Source of the DNA: CAZHAX01 sp964530325
GTDB lineage: Bacteria; Chloroflexota; Anaerolineae; B4-G1
Assembly (NCBI GenBank): GCA_964530325.1
Contig: CAZHAX010000005.1
Coordinates: 1-64,000 of the forward strand
Reading direction: 5' to 3'
DNA: 64,000 nt
The number at the start of each line of letters is the position of its first letter. Position 1 is the stretch's first letter. This document shows, piece after piece, positions 40,532 through 48,349 of this stretch. The position numbers and the translations under genes were made by a program. The notes beneath the pieces were generated by a model that was not told where the DNA came from, did no database searches, and saw only the letters and a list, made by a program, of their open reading frames with translations.

Positions 40532-41284
40532 GTGGCTTTCTTGGCCTATCCTTTCGCCAACATACTGCTGTTGCTCTACAACCTGCTGGGGCAGAGCACA
40601 GTTGGCGCGATTGCTGCATTGACGCTAGTCATCAACCTGTTGATGCTGCCGCTGACGCTGAAGCAGCAGCGGTCGGCGCGGCGGATGCAGGAGATCCAGC
40701 CAGAACTGGAGAAGATCAAGAAGAAGTACGCCAAAGACAAAGAGAAGCAGGCGCAGGCAACGATGAAGCTGTATCAGGATAAGAATGTGAGCCTGACGGC
40801 TGGCTGCCTGCCACTCCTCATCCAGCTTCCTATCTGGTTCAGCCTGATCGTGGCGATCAAGGCTTGCATCCCATCAACTCCTCTCGATGTGTTCCAGTTC
40901 TCCCAGCACATCTACAGGTTCCTGCCTGGTGTGGTGGGTCTCGTCCCCCTGCAGAACACCTTCCTGGGTATGGATCTGGGGATGAAGCCGAGCCCAGCCC
41001 AATGGTGGTCATACACGCTCCCGGTCCTGGTGTTTGCCACCAGCTGGCTGCAGCAGAAGCTTCTCACTCCACCTACCTCGGATAGCGCGAATGCCTCGGG
41101 CCAGGAGTCCATGGCTGCCCAGCAAATGAAGACGATGCAGACGATGATGCCGCTGCTGATGATGTTCTTCACTTTGCAGTATCCGGTTGGGTTGTCCATC
41201 TACTTCGTCCTCTCCTCCGTGATTCGGATTGCCCAGTACTACATAGTTCAGCTGCGCGATATACGAGCGGAGGGCAGCGCCTAG
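40532..41284 (+). CDS. yidC: Membrane protein insertase YidC/Oxa1
   Basis: A 250-aa insertase of the short, Gram-positive/Oxa1 form without the large periplasmic domain. Five hydrophobic segments are recognisable, with the cytoplasmic coiled-coil hairpin QEIQPELEKIKKKYAKDKEKQ and the CLPLLIQLPIWFSL segment. It inserts membrane proteins alone or with SecYEG. The N terminus lacks a lipobox. The GTG start at 40532 follows AGGGGGG. jag starts 7 nt after its stop. Confidence 0.95.
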   Translation: MAFLAYPFANILLLLYNLLGQSTVGAIAALTLVINLLMLPLTLKQQRSARRMQEIQPELEKIKKKYAKDKEKQAQATMKLYQDKNVSLTAGCLPLLIQLPIWFSLIVAIKACIPSTPLDVFQFSQHIYRFLPGVVGLVPLQNTFLGMDLGMKPSPAQWWSYTLPVLVFATSWLQQKLLTPPTSDSANASGQESMAAQQMKTMQTMMPLLMMFFTLQYPVGLSIYFVLSSVIRIAQYYIVQLRDIRAEGSA

Positions 41285-41291
41285 GATTCGT

Positions 41292-42029
41292 ATGGGAGCA
41301 AGCGGGCAGATGAGTGAGACGGCGCGTTTCGCGGAAGCGACCGGATCGGACGAGGAGGCTGCGATCCAGGCGGGCCTGGAAGAGTTGGGAGTTGAGCGGG
41401 ACCGAGTCCGAATCGAGGTTCTGGAGGAGGCTCGAGCCGGCGTCATGGGGCTCGGAGCTCGCGAGGCCCGCGTGCGCTTGACCGTCGAGCCGGCAAGCGA
41501 GACTGCTGAGGTGGCGCAAAGGACCGTGGAGTCTGTCACCTTGGGCAGCGGCGGATTGGATGGAGCAGACACCGCGCGGCAGGTGCTTACCGAGTTGCTG
41601 GCCCATCTGGGCATCACGGAGCCCCGGATAGATACGCGACTAGCCGAGCCCGCTCCCGGGGAGGACGAGCCCCCGATAGTGCTCGACACTAGTGGGCCGG
41701 GCACGAGCGCGTTGATTGGCCACCACGGCAGCACGCTTGCCGCTCTCCAGCACATCACCCGGCTGATGACGGGGCAGGCGCTCTCTCGCCACATCCACCT
41801 TGTCCTCGACGTTGACGGCTTCAAGGCGCGCCGTGAGGAGACGCTGCAGCGCATGGCCGAGCGGATAGCTCAGCAGGCAATCCAGGATGCCGAGACAGTG
41901 GTGCTGGAACCGATGCCCGCGCACGAGCGGCGCGTAATCCACCTTGCGCTGCGGGACGATCCTCAGGTGACCACAGAGAGCATCGGCGAGGGAGACAGGC
42001 GCCGGGTCTCCATCATCCCGCGGAACTGA
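41292..42029 (+). CDS. jag: RNA-binding protein Jag/KhpB
   Basis: A 245-aa protein: Jag N-terminal domain (about 10-60, with the VLEEARAGVMGLGAREARV end), an unstructured link, a KH domain (about 130-200, with GHHGSTLAALQHI) and a C-terminal R3H domain (ERRVIHLALRDDPQVTTES). It binds RNA and in Gram-positives partners KhpA and affects cell division and wall synthesis. It follows yidC directly. An ATG at 41310 is a possible alternative start. Confidence 0.93.
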   Translation: MGASGQMSETARFAEATGSDEEAAIQAGLEELGVERDRVRIEVLEEARAGVMGLGAREARVRLTVEPASETAEVAQRTVESVTLGSGGLDGADTARQVLTELLAHLGITEPRIDTRLAEPAPGEDEPPIVLDTSGPGTSALIGHHGSTLAALQHITRLMTGQALSRHIHLVLDVDGFKARREETLQRMAERIAQQAIQDAETVVLEPMPAHERRVIHLALRDDPQVTTESIGEGDRRRVSIIPRN

Positions 42030-42059
42030 CGCGTCGTCCGCTCATTGCGGGTGGCCGCC

Positions 42060-42893
42060 ATGGTTGAACTGGACTACCTGGTCATCGGCCACGCGACAAA
42101 CGACCTGGTAGGCGACACAGTCCAGATAGGCGGGTCGGTTGTGTACGCTGCTCGCACGGCGCTCGCGCTTGGCTGTAGGGTCGGAGTCATCACCAGCGGC
42201 GGCGCCGGCCTCGACCTCAGCTCGGTCCTGGAGGGAGCACCAACCGTACTGATCCCCGCCGAGGCGACAACTACCTTCGAGAACTCCTACACATCCGAGG
42301 GTCGCCGCCAGGTGATAGAGAAGGTGGCGGCGAGGCTCATGCCCGGTGCCGTGCCCGCTGACTGGCATGCCGGAATCGTTCACCTGGGGCCGGTTGCCCA
42401 GGAGTGTGACTCGCGGCTGGCCGATCGCTTTCCTTCGTCATTCCTGGGTGTGACGCCACAGGGCTGGATGCGCAAGCGTGACGCAGAAGGTCGCGTGAGC
42501 CGTTGTTCTTGGAGGCACGCCGGGCGGCTCCTGAGGCGAGCGGGAGCGATCGTGCTCAGCGACGAGGACGTCGGGTTCAACGAGCGACTGCTGGATCACT
42601 ATGCCAGCCAGACTCGAGTGCTGGCGGTGACCCGCGCAGGAGCAGGCGGTACTCTGTACATGTGCGGGTGCGCGCGGCAGTTCCAGGGTGCGGACGCGCA
42701 AGAGGTCGATCCGACCGGCGCCGGCGATGTCTTTGCCGCCGCCTTCTTTGTTGAGCTCCAGCGCTCTGGAGATGCCTGGCGCGCGGCGCTCTTGGCCAAC
42801 TGCCTGGCCGCCAAATCCGTGACCCGGCTGGGCTTGGCCGGAACGCCGGATGCGGATGAGGTGGCCGGCTGTGAGCAGACCCTGCGGGAGTAG
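42060..42893 (+). CDS. PfkB/ribokinase-family sugar kinase
   Basis: A 277-aa kinase of the PfkB fold. The N-terminal substrate region has GGSVVYAARTALALG, and the C-terminal signature DPTGAGDVFAAAF with the catalytic Asp and anion hole is intact. The sugar or nucleoside substrate cannot be told from sequence. The ATG at 42060 is chosen over TTG at 42045. It sits between jag and parA, in the same direction, with 12 nt to parA, so it may be cotranscribed with parAB. Confidence 0.88.
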   Translation: MVELDYLVIGHATNDLVGDTVQIGGSVVYAARTALALGCRVGVITSGGAGLDLSSVLEGAPTVLIPAEATTTFENSYTSEGRRQVIEKVAARLMPGAVPADWHAGIVHLGPVAQECDSRLADRFPSSFLGVTPQGWMRKRDAEGRVSRCSWRHAGRLLRRAGAIVLSDEDVGFNERLLDHYASQTRVLAVTRAGAGGTLYMCGCARQFQGADAQEVDPTGAGDVFAAAFFVELQRSGDAWRAALLANCLAAKSVTRLGLAGTPDADEVAGCEQTLRE

Positions 42894-42905
42894 GCACGGT
42901 ACCCG

Positions 42906-43697
42906 ATGGCGGTCACCTACGTCGTAGCTAACCAGAAGGGCGGCGTCGGGAAGACGACGACCGCGGTGAACGTGGGGGCGTACATGGCCCACTGGGGCCA
43001 GAGGGTGTTGATCGTCGATATCGACCCCCAGGCGAACGCCACGTCGTCGCTGGGCATGGACAGGCGGAACATCCCGCTTTCCACCTATGACCTGCTGGTC
43101 AACCAGACGCCGCTGGCCGGCATCGTCCTGCCCACAGGGCGGCCCCGCCTGGACATAGCGCCGGCGACGCCCGCCTTGGCCGGCGCAACCGTCGAGCTGG
43201 TCTCCATGCCCAGGAGGGAACACCGGCTGAGGGAGGGCTTGGTGCAGGCCGGCAAGCAGTACGACTACGCTCTGATCGACTGCCCGCCGAGCCTGGGCCT
43301 GCTTACTGTGAACGGGCTGACCGCCGCCGCCGACGGCATGATCATTCCTGTCCAGTGCGAGTACCTGGCGCTGGAAGGGCTTTCGCACCTCGTGCGCGCT
43401 TTGGAGCTGGTCCGCAAGGCTCTCAATCCGGACCTGCGGCTGCGCGGGCTTGTCCTGACGATGTACGACTCCCGCACGACACTCTCACGGGAGGTGGTCG
43501 AGGAAGTGCGACGCCACTTCCCGGGGAGGGTCTTCAACACTATTGTGCCGAGGAACGTGCGTCTCAGTGAGGCCCCCAGCTATGGAGAGCCCATACTGTA
43601 CTATGCCCCGGATTCGGCAGGGGCGAAGGCGTACGCGGAGCTGACCAGGGAGCTTATGGCCGGAGACGGTCGAGTGGTTGTCGAGATGCAGGACTAG
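42906..43697 (+). CDS. parA: Chromosome-partitioning ATPase ParA (Soj)
   Basis: A 263-aa deviant Walker-A ATPase: KGGVGKTT (11-18), the Walker A' Asp in DIDPQANATS, and the DCPPSLGLLTVNGL motif. It cycles ATP on nucleoid DNA and is stimulated by ParB to move parS regions. The length fits chromosomal Soj. parB follows 34 nt downstream. No parS palindrome was seen in the window. Confidence 0.95.
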   Translation: MAVTYVVANQKGGVGKTTTAVNVGAYMAHWGQRVLIVDIDPQANATSSLGMDRRNIPLSTYDLLVNQTPLAGIVLPTGRPRLDIAPATPALAGATVELVSMPRREHRLREGLVQAGKQYDYALIDCPPSLGLLTVNGLTAAADGMIIPVQCEYLALEGLSHLVRALELVRKALNPDLRLRGLVLTMYDSRTTLSREVVEEVRRHFPGRVFNTIVPRNVRLSEAPSYGEPILYYAPDSAGAKAYAELTRELMAGDGRVVVEMQD

Positions 43698-43731
43698 AGC
43701 GGATACCACGGCAGAGCTGGAGAGCAAGAGA

Positions 43732-44595
43732 ATGGCACGACGGAGGGCCGGTCTGGGCAAGGGTCTGGGCGCTCTAATACCCGATGGCGAGGATGAGGCC
43801 GTCGGCTCTGCGGCAGGAGTGAGTGAGGTGTCGCTCGCGGCGATCTCGCCGAACCCCCACCAACCACGGGCCCCGATCCGCGAGGAGGACTTGGCAGAGC
43901 TGGCGGCCTCGATAGAGGAACACGGTATTATCCAGCCGCTTCTCGTGACCCGGTCTGCGGATGGGTATCAGCTGATTGCTGGCGAGCGTCGGTGGAGGGC
44001 AGCCAGACTTGCCGGACTGGCCACGGTGCCGGTCGTTGTTAGAGAAGCTGCCCCCAACGAGGTGCTGGAGCTGGCACTCGTTGAGAACGTGCAGCGGGCG
44101 GACCTGAATGCGCTCGAGGAAGCGATGGCCTACCAGGAGCTGGTGGACCGCTTCGGGCTCAAGCAGGAGGACGTCGCCAGGAGGGTGGGCAAGAGCCGCG
44201 TGGCGGTATCGAACACACTCCGCCTGTTGGGCGCGGCCAAGGGAGTCAAGGAAGCGCTGCTTGCCGGAGCAATCTCGGAGGGCCACGCACGGGCGCTGCT
44301 GGGTCTGAGCCAGAAGGCCGCCCAGGAAGCTGCGCTCAAGACGGTAGTCGGCCGCGCCCTGAGCGTGCGCCAGACTGAGGAGTTGGTTCGGTCGCTGCTC
44401 GGCCGGCCGGAGAAGAAGGGCAGGGCCAAGAGCGGACCGTCGCCCCAGACCCGCGCGCTCGAGGATCAGCTGCGCGAGGCACTGGGCACCAAGGTAACCC
44501 TGAGCCACGGCGCCAAGGGAGGCCGGATCGTGATCTACTTCTACTCGGACGAAGAGCTGGACGCGCTCCTTGAGCGTCTGGGGAGCATGGAATGA
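43732..44595 (+). CDS. parB: Chromosome-partitioning protein ParB (Spo0J)
   Basis: A 287-aa CTPase and DNA clamp. The N terminus begins RRRAGLGKGLGALIP, a ParA-interacting segment. The CTP-binding ParB/Srx domain has NPHQPR and the GERRWRAARLAG box. The HTH has KQEDVARRVGKSRVAVSNTLRLL. A C-terminal dimer domain ends at ALLERL. The ATG has GGAG upstream. Its stop overlaps the start of the next gene (ATGA). Confidence 0.95.
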   Translation: MARRRAGLGKGLGALIPDGEDEAVGSAAGVSEVSLAAISPNPHQPRAPIREEDLAELAASIEEHGIIQPLLVTRSADGYQLIAGERRWRAARLAGLATVPVVVREAAPNEVLELALVENVQRADLNALEEAMAYQELVDRFGLKQEDVARRVGKSRVAVSNTLRLLGAAKGVKEALLAGAISEGHARALLGLSQKAAQEAALKTVVGRALSVRQTEELVRSLLGRPEKKGRAKSGPSPQTRALEDQLREALGTKVTLSHGAKGGRIVIYFYSDEELDALLERLGSME

Positions 44596-45002
44596 GCCAC
44601 GGAGGGCAAAGCTCCGAGCAGGTGGACGAGCAGCTGGCGGCGGCCCTGCGAGAGCAGGCGGGCCGGGGAGAGATGAGTTGCGCCAAGGCTTTCCTCGTGG
44701 CCCGGAAGCTATCCGCCGCGCCGCTTGAGGTGGGCAGGGCCGCCACAGAGCTGGGCATCCGCCTTAAGAGCTGCCAGCTCGGCCTGTTCCGCGACGAGGA
44801 GGGCCAGCGCTCCGTCTCGCCGGCTGCGACAGTTGAGCCGGAGCTGGAGGGAGCCATCCGTGAGGGTTTGGTGCTCGGCCGGCTGCCGTGCGCTGTGGCC
44901 TGGGCTCTGGCGACACGGTTTGGGATCAAGAAAACGGCCGTGGCCGACGCCGCCGAGAAGCTGGATATCCGTATCAGCCAGTGCCAGCTGGGAGCTTTCT
45001 AA
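44592..45002 (+). CDS. Tandem-repeat protein with CQLGxF motifs
   Basis: A 136-aa protein made of two copies of a helical unit of about 50 residues. Each copy has an internal CA box (MSCAKAFLVARKL and LPCAVAWALATRF), a VG/VA helix, and ends IRxxxCQLGxF (IRLKSCQLGLF and IRISQCQLGAF). The two copies thus share two Cys each. Single-copy proteins with an ending like ISxCQLGxF occur in Firmicutes and other anaerobes; I know no function. Four Cys could bind a metal or iron-sulfur cluster. It overlaps the parB stop (ATGA), which suggests coupled synthesis with ParB. Confidence 0.8.
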   Translation: MSHGGQSSEQVDEQLAAALREQAGRGEMSCAKAFLVARKLSAAPLEVGRAATELGIRLKSCQLGLFRDEEGQRSVSPAATVEPELEGAIREGLVLGRLPCAVAWALATRFGIKKTAVADAAEKLDIRISQCQLGAF

Positions 45003-45034
45003 CTCCGGGCCGCCAGCAGCCTCCGCCGCCACGG

Positions 45035-45397
45035 TCAACAGCTCACATGGAAGAGGCCGATAACCTTGTCCTGGGCACGATTCCACGCCAAGGCGGCCCG
45101 TCTGGTGCTCGTCAGATCAACCTGGCAGCCCACCCCTTCGAAGAACTGAGCAGCCTGCGGCGAGAGCCGCACCCGGCTGAACTTCCCACCGCCGATGATG
45201 ATGCGCCCTGCCCCTTCCTGGTAGATGTGCTCGGCCTCGGCCAGCGATAAGACGTGCGAAGTGCCGAACACCTGCTTGGAGAGCTGCTTCTCCCGCCGCT
45301 CGATGCTCCCATCCAGCCTGATGACGACATCGTGGTTGAACACCTGGCCGTCGATCGTGATTGACCCGAACCTCGAGTGCTCTATCGTTGGCTTCAT
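45035..45397 (-). CDS. MTH938/NDUFAF3-like domain protein
   Basis: A 120-aa protein of the MTH938 (DUF498) family. The first strand and turn (HSRFGSITIDGQVFNHDVVI) and the later IYQEGAGRIIIGGGKFSRVRLSPQA match. Bacterial and archaeal members have no proven function; a mitochondrial relative helps complex I assembly. The gene follows the DUF1294 gene by 18 nt and is probably in the same transcript. It is convergent with the CQLGxF gene. Confidence 0.85.
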   Translation of the reverse strand: MKPTIEHSRFGSITIDGQVFNHDVVIRLDGSIERREKQLSKQVFGTSHVLSLAEAEHIYQEGAGRIIIGGGKFSRVRLSPQAAQFFEGVGCQVDLTSTRRAALAWNRAQDKVIGLFHVSC

Positions 45398-45415
45398 CTC
45401 TCCACCTGAACCGCG

Positions 45416-45778
45416 CTAGCTGCGGGCAGCAAGCACCAGGCAGATCAGCAGACAGTGGGCCACCGTGCTGGCAACCAGTATGAGGTACATGTCGGCATGT
45501 CCGTGAGTGTCGGTCTTGTGGTGGAAAGCTGTCCTTCCCAGCCACGCCCCGATGAAGCCGCCGATCAGACTGAGAAAGTTGAACACCCGCTCCGGCACCC
45601 TGGGCCGCCGCCCGGTCCTGGCCAGCCGTTTGTCCAGACCGTAGAGCGCAAAGGTCGCCAACCCTGCCGCTCCTAGCCAGCTGGCATAGAGTGGCAGCTC
45701 CAGCCCGGCGCGGAGGGGCAGGAAGAAGGTCAGGACGAGAGCGGCTCCCATCAGGGAGTACAGGATTGCCGGCCTCAT
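45416..45778 (-). CDS. DUF1294 membrane protein
   Basis: A 120-aa membrane protein with four hydrophobic segments. The DUF1294 signature is clear: YGLDKRLARTGRRPRVPE, then LSLIGGFIGAWLG and FHHKT. The function is unknown. Full-length members often have an N-terminal cold-shock domain, absent here. Its promoter lies at 45791-45818, with a leader of about 6 nt before the ATG. Confidence 0.88.
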   Translation of the reverse strand: MRPAILYSLMGAALVLTFFLPLRAGLELPLYASWLGAAGLATFALYGLDKRLARTGRRPRVPERVFNFLSLIGGFIGAWLGRTAFHHKTDTHGHADMYLILVASTVAHCLLICLVLAARS

Positions 45779-45790
45779 AGTCAGAAGGCG

Positions 45791-45818
45791 ATTCTAGCAC
45801 ATGGGCGGTGCTGCGCAA
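45791..45818 (-). promoter_or_regulatory. Promoter of the DUF1294 gene
   Basis: TTGCGC (45813-45818), 16-bp spacer ending TGTGC, TAGAAT (45791-45796) on the minus strand. It is divergent from the hisG promoter, and the two -35 boxes are only 13 bp apart. Confidence 0.7.
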
Positions 45819-45831
45819 GCAGGCGCAGGGC

Positions 45832-45860
45832 TTGTACACCCTGCTCCGCTGTGCTAGAAT
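45832..45860 (+). promoter_or_regulatory. Promoter of hisG
   Basis: TTGTAC (45832-45837), 17-bp spacer ending TGTGC, TAGAAT (45855-45860). Start near 45867, leader about 35 nt with AAGGAAGGGGGAG before the ATG at 45902. Confidence 0.78.
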
Positions 45861-45901
45861 GGAAAATGGCACATGGTGGCTGAACAAGGAAGGGGGAGCG
45901 C

Positions 45902-46774
45902 ATGCCTGTGCTCAAACTTGGCCTGCCCAAGGGCAGCCTCCAGCAGTCGACGTTCGCGCTGTTTCAGAAGGCTGGATACAGGATCATCGTTCGGGAGCGG
46001 TCGTACAGGCCTTCCATAGATGATCCGGAGATCGAGTGCCTGCTGTTCCGCGCGCAGGAGATCGCCCGCTACGTGGAACGGGGCGTGCTGGACGTGGGAC
46101 TCACGGGCAAGGACTGGATCATCGAGAACGAAGCTGACGTCGTGGAGGTGGCGGACCTCGTCTACAGCAAGACGACTACGTCGCCATACCGCTGGGTTCT
46201 TGCCGTACCCGAGGATTCGGCCATAAGGACGGTCGAGGACTTAGAGGGAAAGCGCATCGCCACCGAGCTTGTGCAGGCCACAAGGAGCTACCTGGCGCGG
46301 CACGGTGTGTCGGCCGAGGTGGAGTACTCGTGGGGGGCCACCGAAGTCAAGGCGCCATTGCTCGTCGATGCCATCGTGGAGGGCACGGAGACGGGCTCCT
46401 CGCTGCGGGCACACCATCTGCGGATCGTCGACACCGTGGCCGAGTCGACAACGAAGCTCATAGCCAACAAGGCGGCCTGGAAGGACGCCTGGAAGCGGGC
46501 AAAGATCGAGGTCCTGTCCATGCTGCTGATCGGCGCTCTGGAGGCTGAGGGGAAAGTGGGCCTCAAGATGAACGTGCCCAAGGACAAGCTCGATGCGGTA
46601 TCCAAGCAGCTGCCGGCCCTGCACACGCCCACCATTTCGAATCAAGTCGATTCGGACTGGGTGGCGGTAGAAGTGATTGTAGACAAGCACACCGTGCGGG
46701 ATCTGGCGCCTCAGCTGAAGAAGGCCGGCGCGGAGGGGATCATCGTCTATCCCCTTAACAAGGTCATCTACTAG
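45902..46774 (+). CDS. hisG: ATP phosphoribosyltransferase, long form
   Basis: A 290-aa HisG that joins ATP and phosphoribosyl diphosphate, the first and feedback-inhibited step of histidine synthesis. It has the N-terminal LGLPKGSLQQ, GLTGKDW and the long-form C-terminal regulatory domain (about 215-290), so no HisZ partner should be needed. The PRPP site appears as EGTETGSSLRAH. There are no other his genes nearby, so the pathway is split. A terminator follows at 46809. Confidence 0.93.
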   Translation: MPVLKLGLPKGSLQQSTFALFQKAGYRIIVRERSYRPSIDDPEIECLLFRAQEIARYVERGVLDVGLTGKDWIIENEADVVEVADLVYSKTTTSPYRWVLAVPEDSAIRTVEDLEGKRIATELVQATRSYLARHGVSAEVEYSWGATEVKAPLLVDAIVEGTETGSSLRAHHLRIVDTVAESTTKLIANKAAWKDAWKRAKIEVLSMLLIGALEAEGKVGLKMNVPKDKLDAVSKQLPALHTPTISNQVDSDWVAVEVIVDKHTVRDLAPQLKKAGAEGIIVYPLNKVIY

Positions 46775-46808
46775 CTCGCCCGATGAGCGTGAAACGCCAG
46801 CAGTATTG

Positions 46809-46833
46809 GGAGCCGAGCCGGCCGCTCGGCTCC
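46809..46833 (+). terminator. Terminator after hisG
   Basis: GGAGCCGAGC (46809-46818) pairs perfectly with GCTCGGCTCC (46824-46833) over a 5-nt loop and is followed by TTTGCTT. It could also act for the convergent minus-strand gene. Confidence 0.82.
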
Positions 46834-46898
46834 TTTGCTTGCGGGCTGCCTGGAGCAGGATGGCGTGCTTCCGACGTGCGGGGAGGCAGGAGGGCCGC

Positions 46899-48311
46899 TC
46901 AGGGGGATTCGACCACGACGACGGACGGCACGGGCTTGATCGAATCTACCTCGAACCGGGCTCCGTCTGCCGCCAGGTAGAGCCCTGTCGAGGCGCCGCC
47001 GTCGAGATTAAGCGCCACGTCCACGCCCAGCTCTGATTCGGCGAGGAAGACAGCCAGCTCGTGCAGGCTGAACACCGTTCCTGGGGCAACCACGACCAGT
47101 ATCCGCCCTTCGAAGTCCTGCGCCACGGCCGTGCGCCTCGAGCGGGCGCCGTTGTCCGCATCGCTGGCGAAGGCCATTACCCCTCCCGGCTTGACCAGCA
47201 CCGGGAACGACTGGACGGCGGCTGCCGGTGGGTCGTCCGGCCCGTAGGGTGCCTGGGCCAGCCAGCGAACGCCAGCGCTGCCGTCTGATTCGGCCGCGAA
47301 CATCCCGGCGAAGTCGCCAAGTGGACTGCCGTAGGCCTGGCCGCCGGCCACGATCAGGTAGATCGTCTCGTACTCCTCTGTGAAGTACCCGCCGTTGAAG
47401 ACGAGCAGCGGCTCTAGCTCATCCGCCCAGGCTGATATCCTCAGTGGGTCGCCGGGCCGGTAGTGGACGGAGAAGCTGACGGCGGACGGATCGATGCGCA
47501 CGAGTCGGACATCGTCCGAGCCGGCTGCAGTGCGCACCGTGATCTGGCGTGTCTCGATGCTCTGATCGACGGCGCGCCAACCGGCGTCGCCCATCAAGGC
47601 CACTACGCCGGGCACTGCAGCCAGCGCCTCCAGGCGATCGGCGTGAAAGCTGACGTCTGCCACACTGGCTTCGCCGGGCAGCGGGCCGATTACCGAGATC
47701 CCCTGCAGCACTTGCCGCACGTCCGACTGAAGCCCAGAGGCCAGCTGCGCGGGAAGCCCTGTGGCGGGGACAGCATACAACTGCTCGTCCACCAGAATGG
47801 AGGCCTCAGCCAGCGCTCCCTCGTCTTCGAGGAGCAGCACCCCGAGCCGGCAGTTCCACGGCCCCACGCGTATCTCCCTGGAGACGAGCAATCCGCCAGG
47901 CTGCAGGTCGATGTTGATATGCGCGCATCCAGAGCCCAGGACACCTGCGGAGCCGCACCAGCTCTGCAGCAGGCCATTCAGGCTCTCCTCGGTGAGCTCG
48001 ATCCGGTAGAACGATGTGCCGTCGTCTGCCTGACCGCCGGCGATGAGCAGCCCCTCGGATTCGGCTGCGCTGAGATTGGTCGGCTCCGGCAGGTGGGGTG
48101 GGAGGACGATGTCAACGCTGTCCAGCGACGAGCCGGCGGCGGGCAGGGGGCTCGGGTCGGGGGGCAACAGGCTGGCCAGGGTGCCTGCCGGCTCCAGGCC
48201 GAGAAACGCAGGCAGGCGGCGAGGGAGCATCAGCAGGCCCACCAGGCCGAGCACGCATCCCAGCAGGAAGAGCACCAGAGCGATCCGATTCGTGGGAATG
48301 TCGCGGCGCAA
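46899..48311 (-). CDS. Phosphodiester glycosidase (NAGPA)-family protein
   Basis: A 470-aa exported protein. An N-terminal membrane anchor (about 10-32) is followed by a domain of about 200 residues without recognisable motifs. From about residue 275 comes the NAGPA domain, with FNGGYF, the RTAVAQDFEGRILVVV strand and NLDGGASTGLYL near the end. NAGPA-family proteins cleave N-acetylglucosamine phosphodiesters or act in cell-surface glycan metabolism. The start is TTG at 48311, the only plausible one ahead of the basic RRDIPTNR segment; the ribosome site is weak. It lies 38 nt after the APC-USP gene. Confidence 0.85.
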   Translation of the reverse strand: MRRDIPTNRIALVLFLLGCVLGLVGLLMLPRRLPAFLGLEPAGTLASLLPPDPSPLPAAGSSLDSVDIVLPPHLPEPTNLSAAESEGLLIAGGQADDGTSFYRIELTEESLNGLLQSWCGSAGVLGSGCAHINIDLQPGGLLVSREIRVGPWNCRLGVLLLEDEGALAEASILVDEQLYAVPATGLPAQLASGLQSDVRQVLQGISVIGPLPGEASVADVSFHADRLEALAAVPGVVALMGDAGWRAVDQSIETRQITVRTAAGSDDVRLVRIDPSAVSFSVHYRPGDPLRISAWADELEPLLVFNGGYFTEEYETIYLIVAGGQAYGSPLGDFAGMFAAESDGSAGVRWLAQAPYGPDDPPAAAVQSFPVLVKPGGVMAFASDADNGARSRRTAVAQDFEGRILVVVAPGTVFSLHELAVFLAESELGVDVALNLDGGASTGLYLAADGARFEVDSIKPVPSVVVVESP

Positions 48312-48349
48312 GGACTCTGCCCCAGAGTGCGAGCCGCAGGTGGCGGGCT

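Noticed and set aside
42438..43388. Long antisense frame of 316 codons over the PfkB gene and parA
   Set aside because: It is a GC-rich shadow of two well-recognised genes, with Arg/Gly/His-rich composition and no family motif. The same holds for many other long antisense frames.
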